Source of the DNA: DATAFF01 sp036257595
GTDB lineage: Bacteria > Pseudomonadota > Alphaproteobacteria > Rhizobiales > Aestuariivirgaceae
Assembly: GCA_036257595.1 (NCBI GenBank)
Contig: DATAFF010000031.1
Location: 1-52,488 of the forward strand
DNA: 52,488 nucleotides
Direction: 5' to 3'
Positions 17,427 through 25,680 of this stretch are shown here, in pieces. A program made the position numbers and the translations under genes. The notes below the pieces were generated by a model. The model was given only the letters and a program-made list of their open reading frames with translations. It ran no database searches and was not told where the DNA came from. The first letter of the stretch is position 1. Every line of letters starts with the position of its first letter.

Positions 17427-17654
17427 TTACTTGGCCAATTTGCGCAGAGCGTTGCGAAAGCGCTTTTGAACCTTCTCTCCGATTTCGATCTGTTCGGCGA
17501 AATCAGGATCGTAAGGTGAAATGACCACCTGCCGCCCTACCATGGTCAAATAGGCCTGATCCCCCTGGCTTAACCCGTGGACGACCATGACTTCCTTCGG
17601 CAGGACATAGCCCAATGAATTGCCGATTTTCTGAACTTTCAAAACACGAGTCAT
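17427..17654 (-). CDS. AbrB/MazE-type antitoxin of the Doc module
   Basis: 75 residues from the ATG at 17654. A swapped-hairpin DNA-binding domain is visible (VLKVQKIGNSLGYVLPKEVMVVHGLSQGDQAYLTM), then a charged C-terminal tail (IGEKVQKRFRNALRKLAK) that probably binds and neutralises the toxin. The longer upstream frame has no support. This is an AbrB-fold antitoxin paired with Doc rather than the classical Phd, a combination known in alphaproteobacteria. An inverted repeat just upstream is the likely autoregulatory operator. Confidence 0.9.
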   Translation of the reverse strand: MTRVLKVQKIGNSLGYVLPKEVMVVHGLSQGDQAYLTMVGRQVVISPYDPDFAEQIEIGEKVQKRFRNALRKLAK

Positions 17655-17667
17655 CGGGAAAATCTCC

Positions 17668-17687
17668 GTTATTACAGATGATATAAC
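17668..17687. promoter_or_regulatory. Inverted repeat, likely operator of the AbrB-Doc module
   Basis: GTTAT (17668-17672) and ATAAC (17683-17687) form an inverted repeat around a 10 bp AT-rich spacer, ending 14 bp before the antitoxin start. AbrB-type antitoxins bind such palindromes to repress their own operon. Confidence 0.55.
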
Positions 17688-17730
17688 ACAGATTTGGAAA
17701 ATAGCAAGGCTGCGACCCGGACCCTGCTTA

Positions 17731-18726
17731 CTACTCAGGCATTTCCTCCGGCCTCGCCCCGCGCGCCCATGCCTTGAGGCAGAGGAGCTCGAGCGCCACC
17801 ATGGCGGCGGCATTGGCGGTCATCTCGGCATGATCGTAGGGCGGCGACACCTCGACCACATCCATGCCGGCGAGATCCAGCCCCTTGAGCGCCCTGAGAA
17901 TCGCCAGCGCCTGATAGGAGGAGAGCCCGCCCGGCACCGGCGTGCCGGTTCCCGGCGCGAAGGCCGGGTCGAGACAGTCGATGTCGAAGGTGAGATAGAC
18001 CGGCCCGTTGCCCACCCGCTCCAGAATCGCGGTGGCCACCGCCTCGGCGGAGGCGGCATGGACCTGGTCGGCGAACAGGACCTTCATGCCGTAGCTCTTC
18101 TCGCCGGCATAGGTCGTGCGGATGCCGATCTGGATGGCGCGCTCAGGATCGATCAATCCCTCGCGGATGGCGTAGTTGAACATGGTTCCATGGTCGATGC
18201 GCCCGCCGGGATCGGGCTCGACATCACGGTGGGCATCGAAATGCACGAAGCCCATCGGGCCATGGACCTTGGCGAAGGCCTTGAGCACCGGGTAGGTGAC
18301 GAAATGATCGCCGCCGATCGACAGCGGCGTCACCTTTCTGGCGAGAATGCCGGCGATGTGCCGCTCGATGGCGCGCGGCACATCCTGCTTGCGGCCCCAG
18401 TCGAAATAGCAATCGCCATAGTCGACCACCGCCAGGTGATCGAACGGGTCGAAGCGCCATGGCCAGACCGGCCCCCAGGCATGATGCGCCGAGGCCTTGC
18501 GCACCGCCTCGGGGCCGAAGCGGGTTCCCGGGCGGTTGGACACCGACTGGTCGAAGGGGATGCCGGTAACCGCGACATCGACGCCCTTGAGGTCGCGCGT
18601 GTATTTGCGCCGCATGAAGGAAAGAGCACCGGCATAGGTCGCCTCGATGCTCGAACCTTTGAGCGTCTTGCGGCGGAAGGCAGCATCGCCGGGCAGCTTG
18701 CCGGTGACCGAAGGCGCATCGTTCAT
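17731..18726 (-). CDS. speB: Agmatinase / ureohydrolase
   Basis: 331 residues. It hydrolyses agmatine to putrescine and urea using a binuclear Mn centre. All metal ligands are visible: His141 in SIGGDHF, Asp164, His166 and Asp168 in FDAHRD, and Asp248 and Asp250 in FDIDCLDPAFAPGTGTP. The N-terminal substrate region has SNRPGTRFGP. Length is typical. Guanidinobutyrase or a related ureohydrolase cannot be excluded, but the adjacent putrescine importer and Puu-like enzymes favour agmatinase. It lies 4 bp after the ABC ATPase gene and is probably the last gene of the pot operon. Confidence 0.9.
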   Translation of the reverse strand: MNDAPSVTGKLPGDAAFRRKTLKGSSIEATYAGALSFMRRKYTRDLKGVDVAVTGIPFDQSVSNRPGTRFGPEAVRKASAHHAWGPVWPWRFDPFDHLAVVDYGDCYFDWGRKQDVPRAIERHIAGILARKVTPLSIGGDHFVTYPVLKAFAKVHGPMGFVHFDAHRDVEPDPGGRIDHGTMFNYAIREGLIDPERAIQIGIRTTYAGEKSYGMKVLFADQVHAASAEAVATAILERVGNGPVYLTFDIDCLDPAFAPGTGTPVPGGLSSYQALAILRALKGLDLAGMDVVEVSPPYDHAEMTANAAAMVALELLCLKAWARGARPEEMPE

Positions 18727-18730
18727 GAGC

Positions 18731-19822
18731 TCACTCCGTCAGGATCAGGGTGTCCTCCGGCGACCAGGACACCCATACCGCATCACCGCGACGATAGACG
18801 GTGGGCGAGCGGCGCTCGTTCTGGACATTCACCGACAGCTCGCGGGCCGCCGGCGTCTCGACGAAGACATTGCTGGTGTCGCCATAATAGGCGACGTCGC
18901 GCACCGTTCCCTTGCTCTTGATCAGCCCCGGCCCGGTGGGCTCGACCGCCGACAGCTTGAGCTTCTCCGGCCGCACCGCCACGGCGATACGGCCCGACAC
19001 CGGCACCTCCGCCGGCAGCGCCATCTCGCCCAGGCCCTCGGCCTGGCACAGCACGGCATTGCCGGCAAGACCGATCACCTCGCCATCGATCAAGTTCACC
19101 TTGCCGATGAAATCGGCGACGAAGCGCGAGGCCGGCCGCTCATAGAGCTCCTGCGGCGAGGCGATCTGGCACACCCGGCCGCGATCCATGACCGCGATCC
19201 GGCTCGCCATGGAGAGCGCTTCGTCCTGGTCATGGGTAACGATCACGAAGGTGATGCCGACCGTCTCCTGGAGCCGGGTGAGCTCAAGCTGCATCTGCTC
19301 GCGGAGCTTGGCATCGAGTGCCGACAAGGGCTCGTCGAGCAGCAGCACCTTCGGCCGCTTGACCAGCGCCCGCGCCAGCGCCACCCGCTGGCGCTGACCG
19401 CCCGACAGCTGGTCCGGCATGCGACGGCGCAGCGGCCCGAGCCGCACCATCTCGAGCGCCTCGGTCACCCGCGGGCCGATCTCGGCGGCGGGCGTCCCGC
19501 CGACCTTGAGCCCATAGGCGACATTCTGCTCGACCGACATATGGGGGAACACGGCATAGGACTGGAAAACCATGTTGACCGGCCGCTTGTTGGGCGGGGT
19601 TGCGGCCATGTTCTCGCCATCGATGACGATCTCGCCCGAAGAGGGCCGCTCGAGACCCGCGAGCATCCGGAGCAGCGTGGTCTTGCCGCAGCCCGACGGC
19701 CCGAGCAGCGCGAAGAACTCGTTGCGCTCGATGTCGAGCGAGACATTGTCGACGGCGGTCACGTCGGCGAACATCTTGGTGATGTTGCGGATCGAGACCA
19801 CTGCATCGTTCTGGCTTGTCAC
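18731..19822 (-). CDS. potG: Polyamine ABC transporter ATPase (PotA/PotG type)
   Basis: 363 residues from a GTG at 19822, five bases after the upstream permease stop and preceded by an AAGGA site. Walker A GPSGCGKTT (residues 41-49), Q-loop FQSYAVFPHM, signature LSGGQRQRVALARAL, Walker B VLLLDEPLSALD, and the switch His in VTHDQDEAL are all intact. A C-terminal TOBE domain (about 270-363, with VAVRPEKLKL) regulates such importers. The paired permeases and the PotF-like binding protein make it the energising subunit of a putrescine/spermidine importer. Confidence 0.92.
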   Translation of the reverse strand: MTSQNDAVVSIRNITKMFADVTAVDNVSLDIERNEFFALLGPSGCGKTTLLRMLAGLERPSSGEIVIDGENMAATPPNKRPVNMVFQSYAVFPHMSVEQNVAYGLKVGGTPAAEIGPRVTEALEMVRLGPLRRRMPDQLSGGQRQRVALARALVKRPKVLLLDEPLSALDAKLREQMQLELTRLQETVGITFVIVTHDQDEALSMASRIAVMDRGRVCQIASPQELYERPASRFVADFIGKVNLIDGEVIGLAGNAVLCQAEGLGEMALPAEVPVSGRIAVAVRPEKLKLSAVEPTGPGLIKSKGTVRDVAYYGDTSNVFVETPAARELSVNVQNERRSPTVYRRGDAVWVSWSPEDTLILTE

Positions 19823-19827
19823 GGGGG

Positions 19828-20751
19828 TCAATTCCTTTCCGAACGCTGCAGGCGCATGGCGAGCACGGTGGCAACGAGGGTGATGACGATCAGCACCGTC
19901 GAGGCGGCGTTGATGTCGGGCGACACCCCGCGGCGGACCAGCGAATAGACCTTGACCGGAAAGGTCACCGTCTCCGGTCCCGAGGTGAAGAAGGTGATGA
20001 CGAAATCGTCGAGCGACAGGGTGAAGGCGAGAAGCGCGCCGGCGATCAGCCCAGGCTGCATATAGGGCAGGATGACGTGCCGGAAGGTCTGCCATTCGGA
20101 AGCGCCGAGATCGCGCGAGGCCTCGTCGAGCTCGCGGTTGAACCCGGCCATGCGCGCCCGCACCACCACCGCGACGAAGGGGAAGGCGAAGGCGATATGG
20201 GCGATGGCGATCGAGGCGAGATTGAGAGGCCAGACGGTGAACAGGCTGTTCCACCAAGCGATCGGCCCGCTTTCGAAGCCGCTCATGAAGCGCCCCATGC
20301 GGGCGAAGAACACGAGCAGCGCCACCCCCATGCAGATCTCGGGGATGACGATGGGCAGCGCCATGAACCCCTCATAGGCCGACTTGAAGGGGAAGCGGAA
20401 GCGCCACAGCAGGAGCGCCGCCGCGCCGCCGATGACGGTGGCGAACAGCGTGCACATCAGCGCAATGGTGAGCGAATTCACCATCGCCTCGATCAGCGCC
20501 TGGTTCTCCCAGGCGACGAGGTAGTATTTGGTGGTGAAGCCCTGCCACACGACATTGCGCTTGGAGTCGTTGAAGGAGAAGGCGATCAGCGCCAGGATCG
20601 GCGCATAGAGCGCGACGAAGACGAGCCCGATCAGGACCTTCAGCCAGAGGCGCGAGCCATAGTCGAGCGGCCCCTGCTCGGCGGCGGTCACCAGGCGCTG
20701 CAGCGACAGGCGGCGCGCCGGCGGGAGACCATGGGTTGCCTCGGTCGCCAT
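19828..20751 (-). CDS. potI: Polyamine ABC transporter permease (PotC/PotI type)
   Basis: 307 residues with six predicted membrane helices. The inner-membrane-component motif for contacting the ATPase is seen as LDEASRDLGASEWQTFRHVILPYMQPGLIAG (EAA loop). N-terminal LYAPILALIAFSFNDSK and the FTLSLDDFVITFFTSGP segment are typical of PotC/PotI. The start lies 2 nt after the PotH-like stop. It pairs with PotH as the transport channel. Confidence 0.92.
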   Translation of the reverse strand: MATEATHGLPPARRLSLQRLVTAAEQGPLDYGSRLWLKVLIGLVFVALYAPILALIAFSFNDSKRNVVWQGFTTKYYLVAWENQALIEAMVNSLTIALMCTLFATVIGGAAALLLWRFRFPFKSAYEGFMALPIVIPEICMGVALLVFFARMGRFMSGFESGPIAWWNSLFTVWPLNLASIAIAHIAFAFPFVAVVVRARMAGFNRELDEASRDLGASEWQTFRHVILPYMQPGLIAGALLAFTLSLDDFVITFFTSGPETVTFPVKVYSLVRRGVSPDINAASTVLIVITLVATVLAMRLQRSERN

Positions 20752-20753
20752 CC

Positions 20754-21641
20754 TCAGAGCTCCATGCCGCTCTTGCGGCCGGCCAGCGCCGAGCGCACGG
20801 CGAGGGCGAAGAAAGTGGCATACATCAGCAGGAAGGACAGCGCCCCTCCGAACGGCCAGTCATTGGCCGCCTTGAACTGGCGCTCGATGACATTGCCGAT
20901 CATCACCGCATTGGCGCCGCCGAGCAGATCCGGCGTCAGGAACGAGCCGAGGCAGGGGATGAACACCAGGATGATGCCGGACACGACCCCCGGCATGGTG
21001 AGCGGCAGCGTGACCGACAGGAAGGTCCGGCTCTGCGACGCTCCGAGATCGAGGCTCGCCTCGAGATAGGAGCGGTCCAACCGCTCGATGGTGGCATAGA
21101 GCGGCAGGACCATGAACGGCATATAGACATAGACGAGCCCGGCGATCACCGCGAAGTCGTTATAGAGGAGCTGCAGCGGCTGGAACGGGCCAAGCAACGC
21201 CGACAACCCGACGAGATCATAGACGAAGGCAAGACCATAATTGACGAAGCCGTTGGTGCGGAACACCGCGATCAGCGCATAGGTCCGGATCAAGAGATTG
21301 ATCCAGAAGGGCAGGATCACCAGAAGCAGCAGCAGCGGCTTCCAGCGGGCTGGCGCGAAGCAGATGGCGAAGGCCACCGGATAGGCGACCAGCAGGCAGA
21401 GCGCCGTCGCCAGCACGCTGACCCAGATCGACTTCCACAGGATCTGCAGATAGACCGGATCGAACGCCCTGAGATAGTTGGCGAGCGTCCCGGTGATCGC
21501 CACATCGGTGATCGACGTCTTCTCGCCGAACGACATCAGCCAGATGATGCCGAGCGGCAGCAGGAAGAAGCAGAGAAGCCAGAAGGTGCCGGGCAGTGCC
21601 AGGATCCAGAAGACCCGCGGGTTGTCCTTCCAGCTCTCCAC
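20754..21641 (-). CDS. potH: Polyamine ABC transporter permease (PotB/PotH type)
   Basis: 295 residues with six predicted membrane helices. The EAA loop reads LEASLDLGASQSRTFLSVTLPLTMPG. LPFWINLLIRTYA and the IPCLGSFLTPDLLGG segment are hallmarks of PotB/PotH. It begins 30 nt after the binding-protein stop and is followed at 2 nt by the second permease gene, consistent with one operon. Confidence 0.92.
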   Translation of the reverse strand: MESWKDNPRVFWILALPGTFWLLCFFLLPLGIIWLMSFGEKTSITDVAITGTLANYLRAFDPVYLQILWKSIWVSVLATALCLLVAYPVAFAICFAPARWKPLLLLLVILPFWINLLIRTYALIAVFRTNGFVNYGLAFVYDLVGLSALLGPFQPLQLLYNDFAVIAGLVYVYMPFMVLPLYATIERLDRSYLEASLDLGASQSRTFLSVTLPLTMPGVVSGIILVFIPCLGSFLTPDLLGGANAVMIGNVIERQFKAANDWPFGGALSFLLMYATFFALAVRSALAGRKSGMEL

Positions 21642-21671
21642 GATCCAACCGCCCCTGCCCGGGCTTCGCGA

Positions 21672-22751
21672 TCAGGCTGCCTGGATCCGCGTCCACGCCT
21701 CGTCGCGGACCTTGATCGCCTCCTCGCCGACATAGATGCCCGGCTCGCATTTGGCGATTATTTCCTCGGGCGGGAAAATCGCCGGGTTGTCCTGATATTC
21801 CTTGCCCATCAGCGCCTTGGCGGCGGCGTTGGCGGTGGCGTATTGGATCGTGTCGGCAATGTTCTTGCCGTTCTCGGCGTCGAGGATGAAGTTGAGGAAC
21901 ATATGCGCGTTCTCGGGATGCGGCGCACCCTTGGGAATGCACACGCAGTCCTGCCACAAGAGCGTGCCTTCGGTCGGCACCGCATAGGCGAGGTCCTTGT
22001 CCTCCTTCATCACCTGGATGATGTCGCCATTCCACTCCATGCAGGCATCGACCTCGCCCGAGGCCAGGAGATCCTGGCCATTGTCGTCGGCGAACACCTT
22101 CACATTCTTCTTCTGCTTGATGAGCAGCTCCTCGGCCTCCTTGATCTGCGCCGGATCGGTGGTGTTGAAGGAGTGGCCGAGATATTTGAGGGTGCAGCCA
22201 ATGACGTTCTGGGCGTCCCCGAGCAGCGACAGCTTGCCGGCGAATTTGTCGCTGTCGAGCAGCACCTTCCAGCTGTCGATCACGCCGTCGCTCTTGCTCT
22301 TGCGATAGCCGATGCCGAGCGTCCCCCACATATAGGGGATTGAGTGTTTGCGGCCGGGATCGAAGGCCGCATCCTGGAATTTCTTGTCGATGTTCGACAT
22401 GTTGGGAATCTTGGCGTGGTCGATCGGGACCAGCATCCCCGCCTTGATCATCCGCTCGACATAGTCGTTGGTCGGCACGATCACGTCATAGCCGGGATTT
22501 CCCTCCTTGAGCTTGGCGAAGAGCTCGTCATTGTCGGCATAGAGATCCATCTTCACCTCGATGCCGGTCGCCTTGTTGAAGTCCGCCAAGGTGGTCTCGC
22601 CGATATAGGTGTCCCAATTGTAGAAATTGAGCTTCTTCTCCTCCTCGGACATGGCGAAGCGCGGCAGGAAGGTGAGGCCGACCAGGGCCGACGCACCGCC
22701 TCCGAGGATGTGGCGACGGTTGGGGAGAAATCTCGGACGGAAGCTTGACAT
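21672..22751 (-). CDS. potF: Polyamine ABC transporter periplasmic binding protein (PotF/PotD type)
   Basis: 359 residues from the ATG at 22751. The N-terminus (NRRHILGGGASALVGLTFL) has a twin-arginine followed by a hydrophobic stretch, suggesting Tat-type export. The mature part begins KKLNFYNWDTYIGE, the classic PotD/PotF opening, and has DVIVPTNDYVERMI, an aromatic site in IPYMWGTLGIGYR, and EWNGDI with the acidic polyamine-contacting Glu region. It is the first gene of the operon potF-potH-potI-potG-speB. The 200 bp upstream is a divergent promoter region shared with a SET-domain gene. Confidence 0.92.
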   Translation of the reverse strand: MSSFRPRFLPNRRHILGGGASALVGLTFLPRFAMSEEEKKLNFYNWDTYIGETTLADFNKATGIEVKMDLYADNDELFAKLKEGNPGYDVIVPTNDYVERMIKAGMLVPIDHAKIPNMSNIDKKFQDAAFDPGRKHSIPYMWGTLGIGYRKSKSDGVIDSWKVLLDSDKFAGKLSLLGDAQNVIGCTLKYLGHSFNTTDPAQIKEAEELLIKQKKNVKVFADDNGQDLLASGEVDACMEWNGDIIQVMKEDKDLAYAVPTEGTLLWQDCVCIPKGAPHPENAHMFLNFILDAENGKNIADTIQYATANAAAKALMGKEYQDNPAIFPPEEIIAKCEPGIYVGEEAIKVRDEAWTRIQAA

Positions 22752-22951
22752 GGCACTCCTCGACTGAACCGATTGCGTTACGCCGCGGCAGAGCCCTCTC
22801 GCACAGCCGTCGGCAGGCTGACCGCCAATTTGGCGCACGATCCAGCGGTCAAGCAACAGCTTTTCGCAAGTCCGGCAAGGCAGAAGGCGCTTGTAAATAT
22901 CGCTGCATCGCGCAGATTGATGCCGATTCCGGCAGGGTGGCGGAGGCAAAA

Positions 22952-23515
22952 ATGCTGGTGGAAGGGATTGCAGTCCGGCCGATGACCAGGGCCATCGGGG
23001 TCGGGCTGATGGCGGTGCGCCGTTTCGCGGCGGGCGCGCTGATCTGGCGCGAGGCCGGAATGCCGCGGGGGCGCGAGCGGAGCTATGCCGAGGTCATGGC
23101 GATCGGCGAGCCGGGGCTCGCGATCTACAAGCATTTCATGTACCAGACCGGGCCGGACAGCTTCGAGTCCCTGCCGCAATTCGATGTCCTGCCGGTCGAG
23201 CAGTGGGCGGCGGCGCGGCCGGACGACCCATCGATGTATATGAATCATTCCTGCGATCCGACGGTCTGGTACCCCCATCCCGATTGCTTCGAGTTCGTCG
23301 CCCGGCGCGCCATCGATCCCGGCGAGTGGATCACCTATGACTATGCCATGACGGAGACGGTCGACGACCAGCCGTGGCGCTGCGGCTGCGGCTCGCCGCT
23401 CTGCCGCGGCCGGATCCTTCATAGCGACTGGCAGCTGCCGGCGCTGCAACAGGCCTATTTCGGCCATGTCGCCCGGCATGTGCAGATGCTGATGGAGCGG
23501 GCAGTGGCGGCGTGA
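22952..23515 (+). CDS. SET-domain protein (putative lysine methyltransferase)
   Basis: 187 residues from the ATG at 22952, with GGAGG 5-6 nt upstream; the longer frame reaches into the potF promoter. The SET catalytic motifs are both present: NHSCDP (residues 98-103, the NHxCxPN-like pseudoknot motif) and TYDY (128-131). A post-SET-like cysteine cluster follows (Cys144, Cys146, Cys151 in RCGCGSPLCRG). The core is compact, as in other bacterial SET proteins. SET proteins methylate lysines; the bacterial target is unknown. It is divergent from the polyamine importer and is followed by a heptamer-arm palindrome. Confidence 0.85.
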   Translation: MLVEGIAVRPMTRAIGVGLMAVRRFAAGALIWREAGMPRGRERSYAEVMAIGEPGLAIYKHFMYQTGPDSFESLPQFDVLPVEQWAAARPDDPSMYMNHSCDPTVWYPHPDCFEFVARRAIDPGEWITYDYAMTETVDDQPWRCGCGSPLCRGRILHSDWQLPALQQAYFGHVARHVQMLMERAVAA

Positions 23516-23520
23516 AGAGA

Positions 23521-23584
23521 GGCAGTAGGCATTAGGCGTTAGGCAGTGAGCGGAGACCTTCCCTACTGCCTACTGCCTACTGCC
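23521..23584. repeat. Intergenic palindrome with heptamer arms (GGCAGTA type), copy 3
   Basis: Left arm GGCAGTA GGCATTA GGCGTTA GGCAGTG, core AGCGGAGACCTTCCC, right arm three times TACTGCC. It lies between convergent genes. The right arm, read on the minus strand, supplies the TAG stop codon of the gene at 23577-24560. Confidence 0.85.
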
Positions 23585-24560
23585 CAATCGAGGCCGCCCC
23601 GAGAAAGGCGCGGCCGGCCCAGACCAGGTCCTCGGCGGCGACCTCGGGGGAGGCATGGCCGCGCACGAACATGCCGTTCGGCACCCTGAGCGCCATCAGA
23701 GCCTCGAGGCTCCTGGTCACCTGCGCCTTGGCGTCGGTCACCATCCGCGATCGGTCACCGGCCCGTGCCGCCACCCGCAGATAGGCGAGAAGCCCAAGCG
23801 TCGTCGCGGCGAGCGCGCTGGTCTCGCGGCCGCTGGACGACTGGCGATCGGTCAGCAGCGCCTGGGCGATGGCGGCGGCATAGTCGAGATTCTGCGGGTC
23901 CGGGCTCAGGTCGTCGAGGGCATCGATCGCCAGCAGCATCCAATGGCTGCGCTGGCGGACGCCATAGGCGCGCGCCGACAGCGTGTCGATGGCCTCGGCA
24001 ACCGCATCGAAATAAGGCGGCTCATGGGTCGCGCGATACAGGGATGCGAGAGCGAGCAAGGCCTGGCCGGTAGCGGTCGGCCCGCGGTCGGTGCGCACCC
24101 GCCCTTGCGGATAGTCGCGGACATGGATGAACTCGCCATTGGCCAGGCGCTGGCCAAGGATGAACCGGCCGAATCGCCGCGCCGTCGTCAGATCCGGCGG
24201 GTGGCGCTCGAGGAGCGCCAGGACGGCAAAGGCGACAGCCTCGAGCTTGACCAGGCCCTCGTCGAGAACACACAGCGAATCAAATCCGCCAAAGGGCGCG
24301 AATGCATTGAGGCTCGCATGGCGGAGAACGCGCTCGGCCAGGCCGTCGGCCTGCGGAATGGTGCCGAGCTGCTCCTGCGCCTGCATCAGGAACCAGGCCG
24401 CGGCCAGCTGTTCGCGCGGCGTGCAATGGGGATCGGCCGACGTCGGAAGCGGCAGCCGGAACGAGCCGGTGACCCGGCCGTCATCATGAACGAGCCTGAT
24501 CAGGGCGGAGGCGGAATCCCGGGCGATTTGCTGCCACTTTGCTTCGATGGCGAATTTCAT
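23577..24560 (-). CDS. Uncharacterised helical-repeat protein (alpha/alpha-toroid-like)
   Basis: 327 residues from the ATG at 24560; no signal peptide. The sequence is a series of paired amphipathic helices (for example KLEAVAFAVLALLERHPP, TATGQALLALASLYRATHEPPYFDAVAEAIDTL, RQRSHWMLLAIDALDDL). This recalls the alpha/alpha barrels of glycosidases, lyases and prenyltransferase-like toroids. GPTATGQALLALA is the most enzyme-like stretch. I do not recognise a family. The stop codon TAG and perhaps the last residue come from the adjacent palindrome arm, so the original C-terminus may have been altered. Confidence 0.7.
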   Translation of the reverse strand: MKFAIEAKWQQIARDSASALIRLVHDDGRVTGSFRLPLPTSADPHCTPREQLAAAWFLMQAQEQLGTIPQADGLAERVLRHASLNAFAPFGGFDSLCVLDEGLVKLEAVAFAVLALLERHPPDLTTARRFGRFILGQRLANGEFIHVRDYPQGRVRTDRGPTATGQALLALASLYRATHEPPYFDAVAEAIDTLSARAYGVRQRSHWMLLAIDALDDLSPDPQNLDYAAAIAQALLTDRQSSSGRETSALAATTLGLLAYLRVAARAGDRSRMVTDAKAQVTRSLEALMALRVPNGMFVRGHASPEVAAEDLVWAGRAFLGAASIGQ

Positions 24561-24720
24561 TAGCACACGGAGTTTTCCAACAGATTGTTGACAGCCGCTG
24601 ATGTATCGGCTTTGGCGCCGATGATCGCAATAACGTGCTTGCGTTTCATTTCGGCGACCAGCGACAAGGTCGGAAAATCCCCTGGTCAACAATGAATGGT
24701 TGTGGGGAAAGGGTGGCGCC

Positions 24721-25467
24721 TCAACCCGGGAAATGCCCGGAACCCTGGAGCGCCCTGCTGTCTTGACCCGCGCCTTTGCTGCGCCGCGCCTGTGCTTCTG
24801 CGAGGCACTTGGCCGCGTGCGCATCCTCATTGATCACCTGCAGGTTCGGTACGCCCCAGAACGACAGCATTGAGGGCCATTCATAAGCTCCTCTTTCCTG
24901 CCAGACTCGATGCAACGGGATACGATGGTCGACCTCGGCACCGCCGGCAAGGCGCTTGCCCGTCTCTGCACAGCGGCGCAGCTGCAGCCGCTTTAGGAAT
25001 TGAAGATGGGTGCGGGGGGCAGTCCATAGTCGCCACGCGGCCACGCAGGCGGAGTGCCACTCGACATTCCGATTGGGACCGCCCCACAGATCGACGTGCC
25101 AGCCGAAACGGTAGACAGGCTGGCCGCAAACACAGCATCGGCCGGGACCCAGCTTGAACGGGGCTTCGCGATAGGGAGCTGGGGGCGAGCGGAAGGTGGT
25201 GCTCAGACCATGCTCGCGGCTGCCCGAAATGGTCCAGGCCCAGCCGGGTGGAGCTCCTGTCTTGCCGGCAAGGGCGCGGGCCAGGCGGTCGGCGCGTAGC
25301 GGATGGGCCCGCCAATAGGAATCCATTGCAAGCCTGGGCAGCGGCGGGATGAGCGGCCGGGCAAGTGCATGGACCAGGACTGGCCGAGGAAATACCTCAG
25401 GGAGGGCTCGAGTGAGCCGTTCGAGGGATCGACGATTCCTCTCCATACGCCATTCAGTACCCTTCAT
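24721..25467 (-). CDS. HNH endonuclease-like protein
   Basis: 248 residues from the ATG at 25467, preceded by a GAAGGGTGAGG site. The C-terminal half has a zinc-knuckle pair (CCVCGQ and CAETGK), then VDHRIPLHRVW, NLQVINEDAHAAKC: the His, Asn and His of an HNH beta-beta-alpha-metal fold. The N-terminal half (ALPEVFPRPVLVHALARPLIPPLPRL) is Pro-rich and unrecognised. Such proteins include phage, restriction and homing-type nucleases; no partner methylase or phage gene is nearby. GC appears lower than in the neighbouring pot genes, and this gene opens the accessory-like stretch. Confidence 0.75.
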   Translation of the reverse strand: MKGTEWRMERNRRSLERLTRALPEVFPRPVLVHALARPLIPPLPRLAMDSYWRAHPLRADRLARALAGKTGAPPGWAWTISGSREHGLSTTFRSPPAPYREAPFKLGPGRCCVCGQPVYRFGWHVDLWGGPNRNVEWHSACVAAWRLWTAPRTHLQFLKRLQLRRCAETGKRLAGGAEVDHRIPLHRVWQERGAYEWPSMLSFWGVPNLQVINEDAHAAKCLAEAQARRSKGAGQDSRALQGSGHFPG

Positions 25468-25680
25468 CGCCCTCACCCTTCTTGTGCGGTGATGATCGAG
25501 CAAAGTGGTAAAGGCTTTATGGAGTCTCACCCAGCGCTGAGGGTCTTCCCGAGCCTTTTGACCTCTACCCCATTGCAAAGCGCTCTGCAGACCCCAAATG
25601 CATGCTGCATCGCAACATGAACCATCATGTCGCGATATGCGCGTGATGGTGACTTCCTTCAAAACGGATGGCTGGTCGCG

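Noticed and set aside
24561..24720. Gap before the HNH gene checked for an integration site or tRNA
   Set aside because: No tRNA-like fold, integrase or flanking direct repeat was found. The boundary of the lower-GC stretch is therefore not defined.
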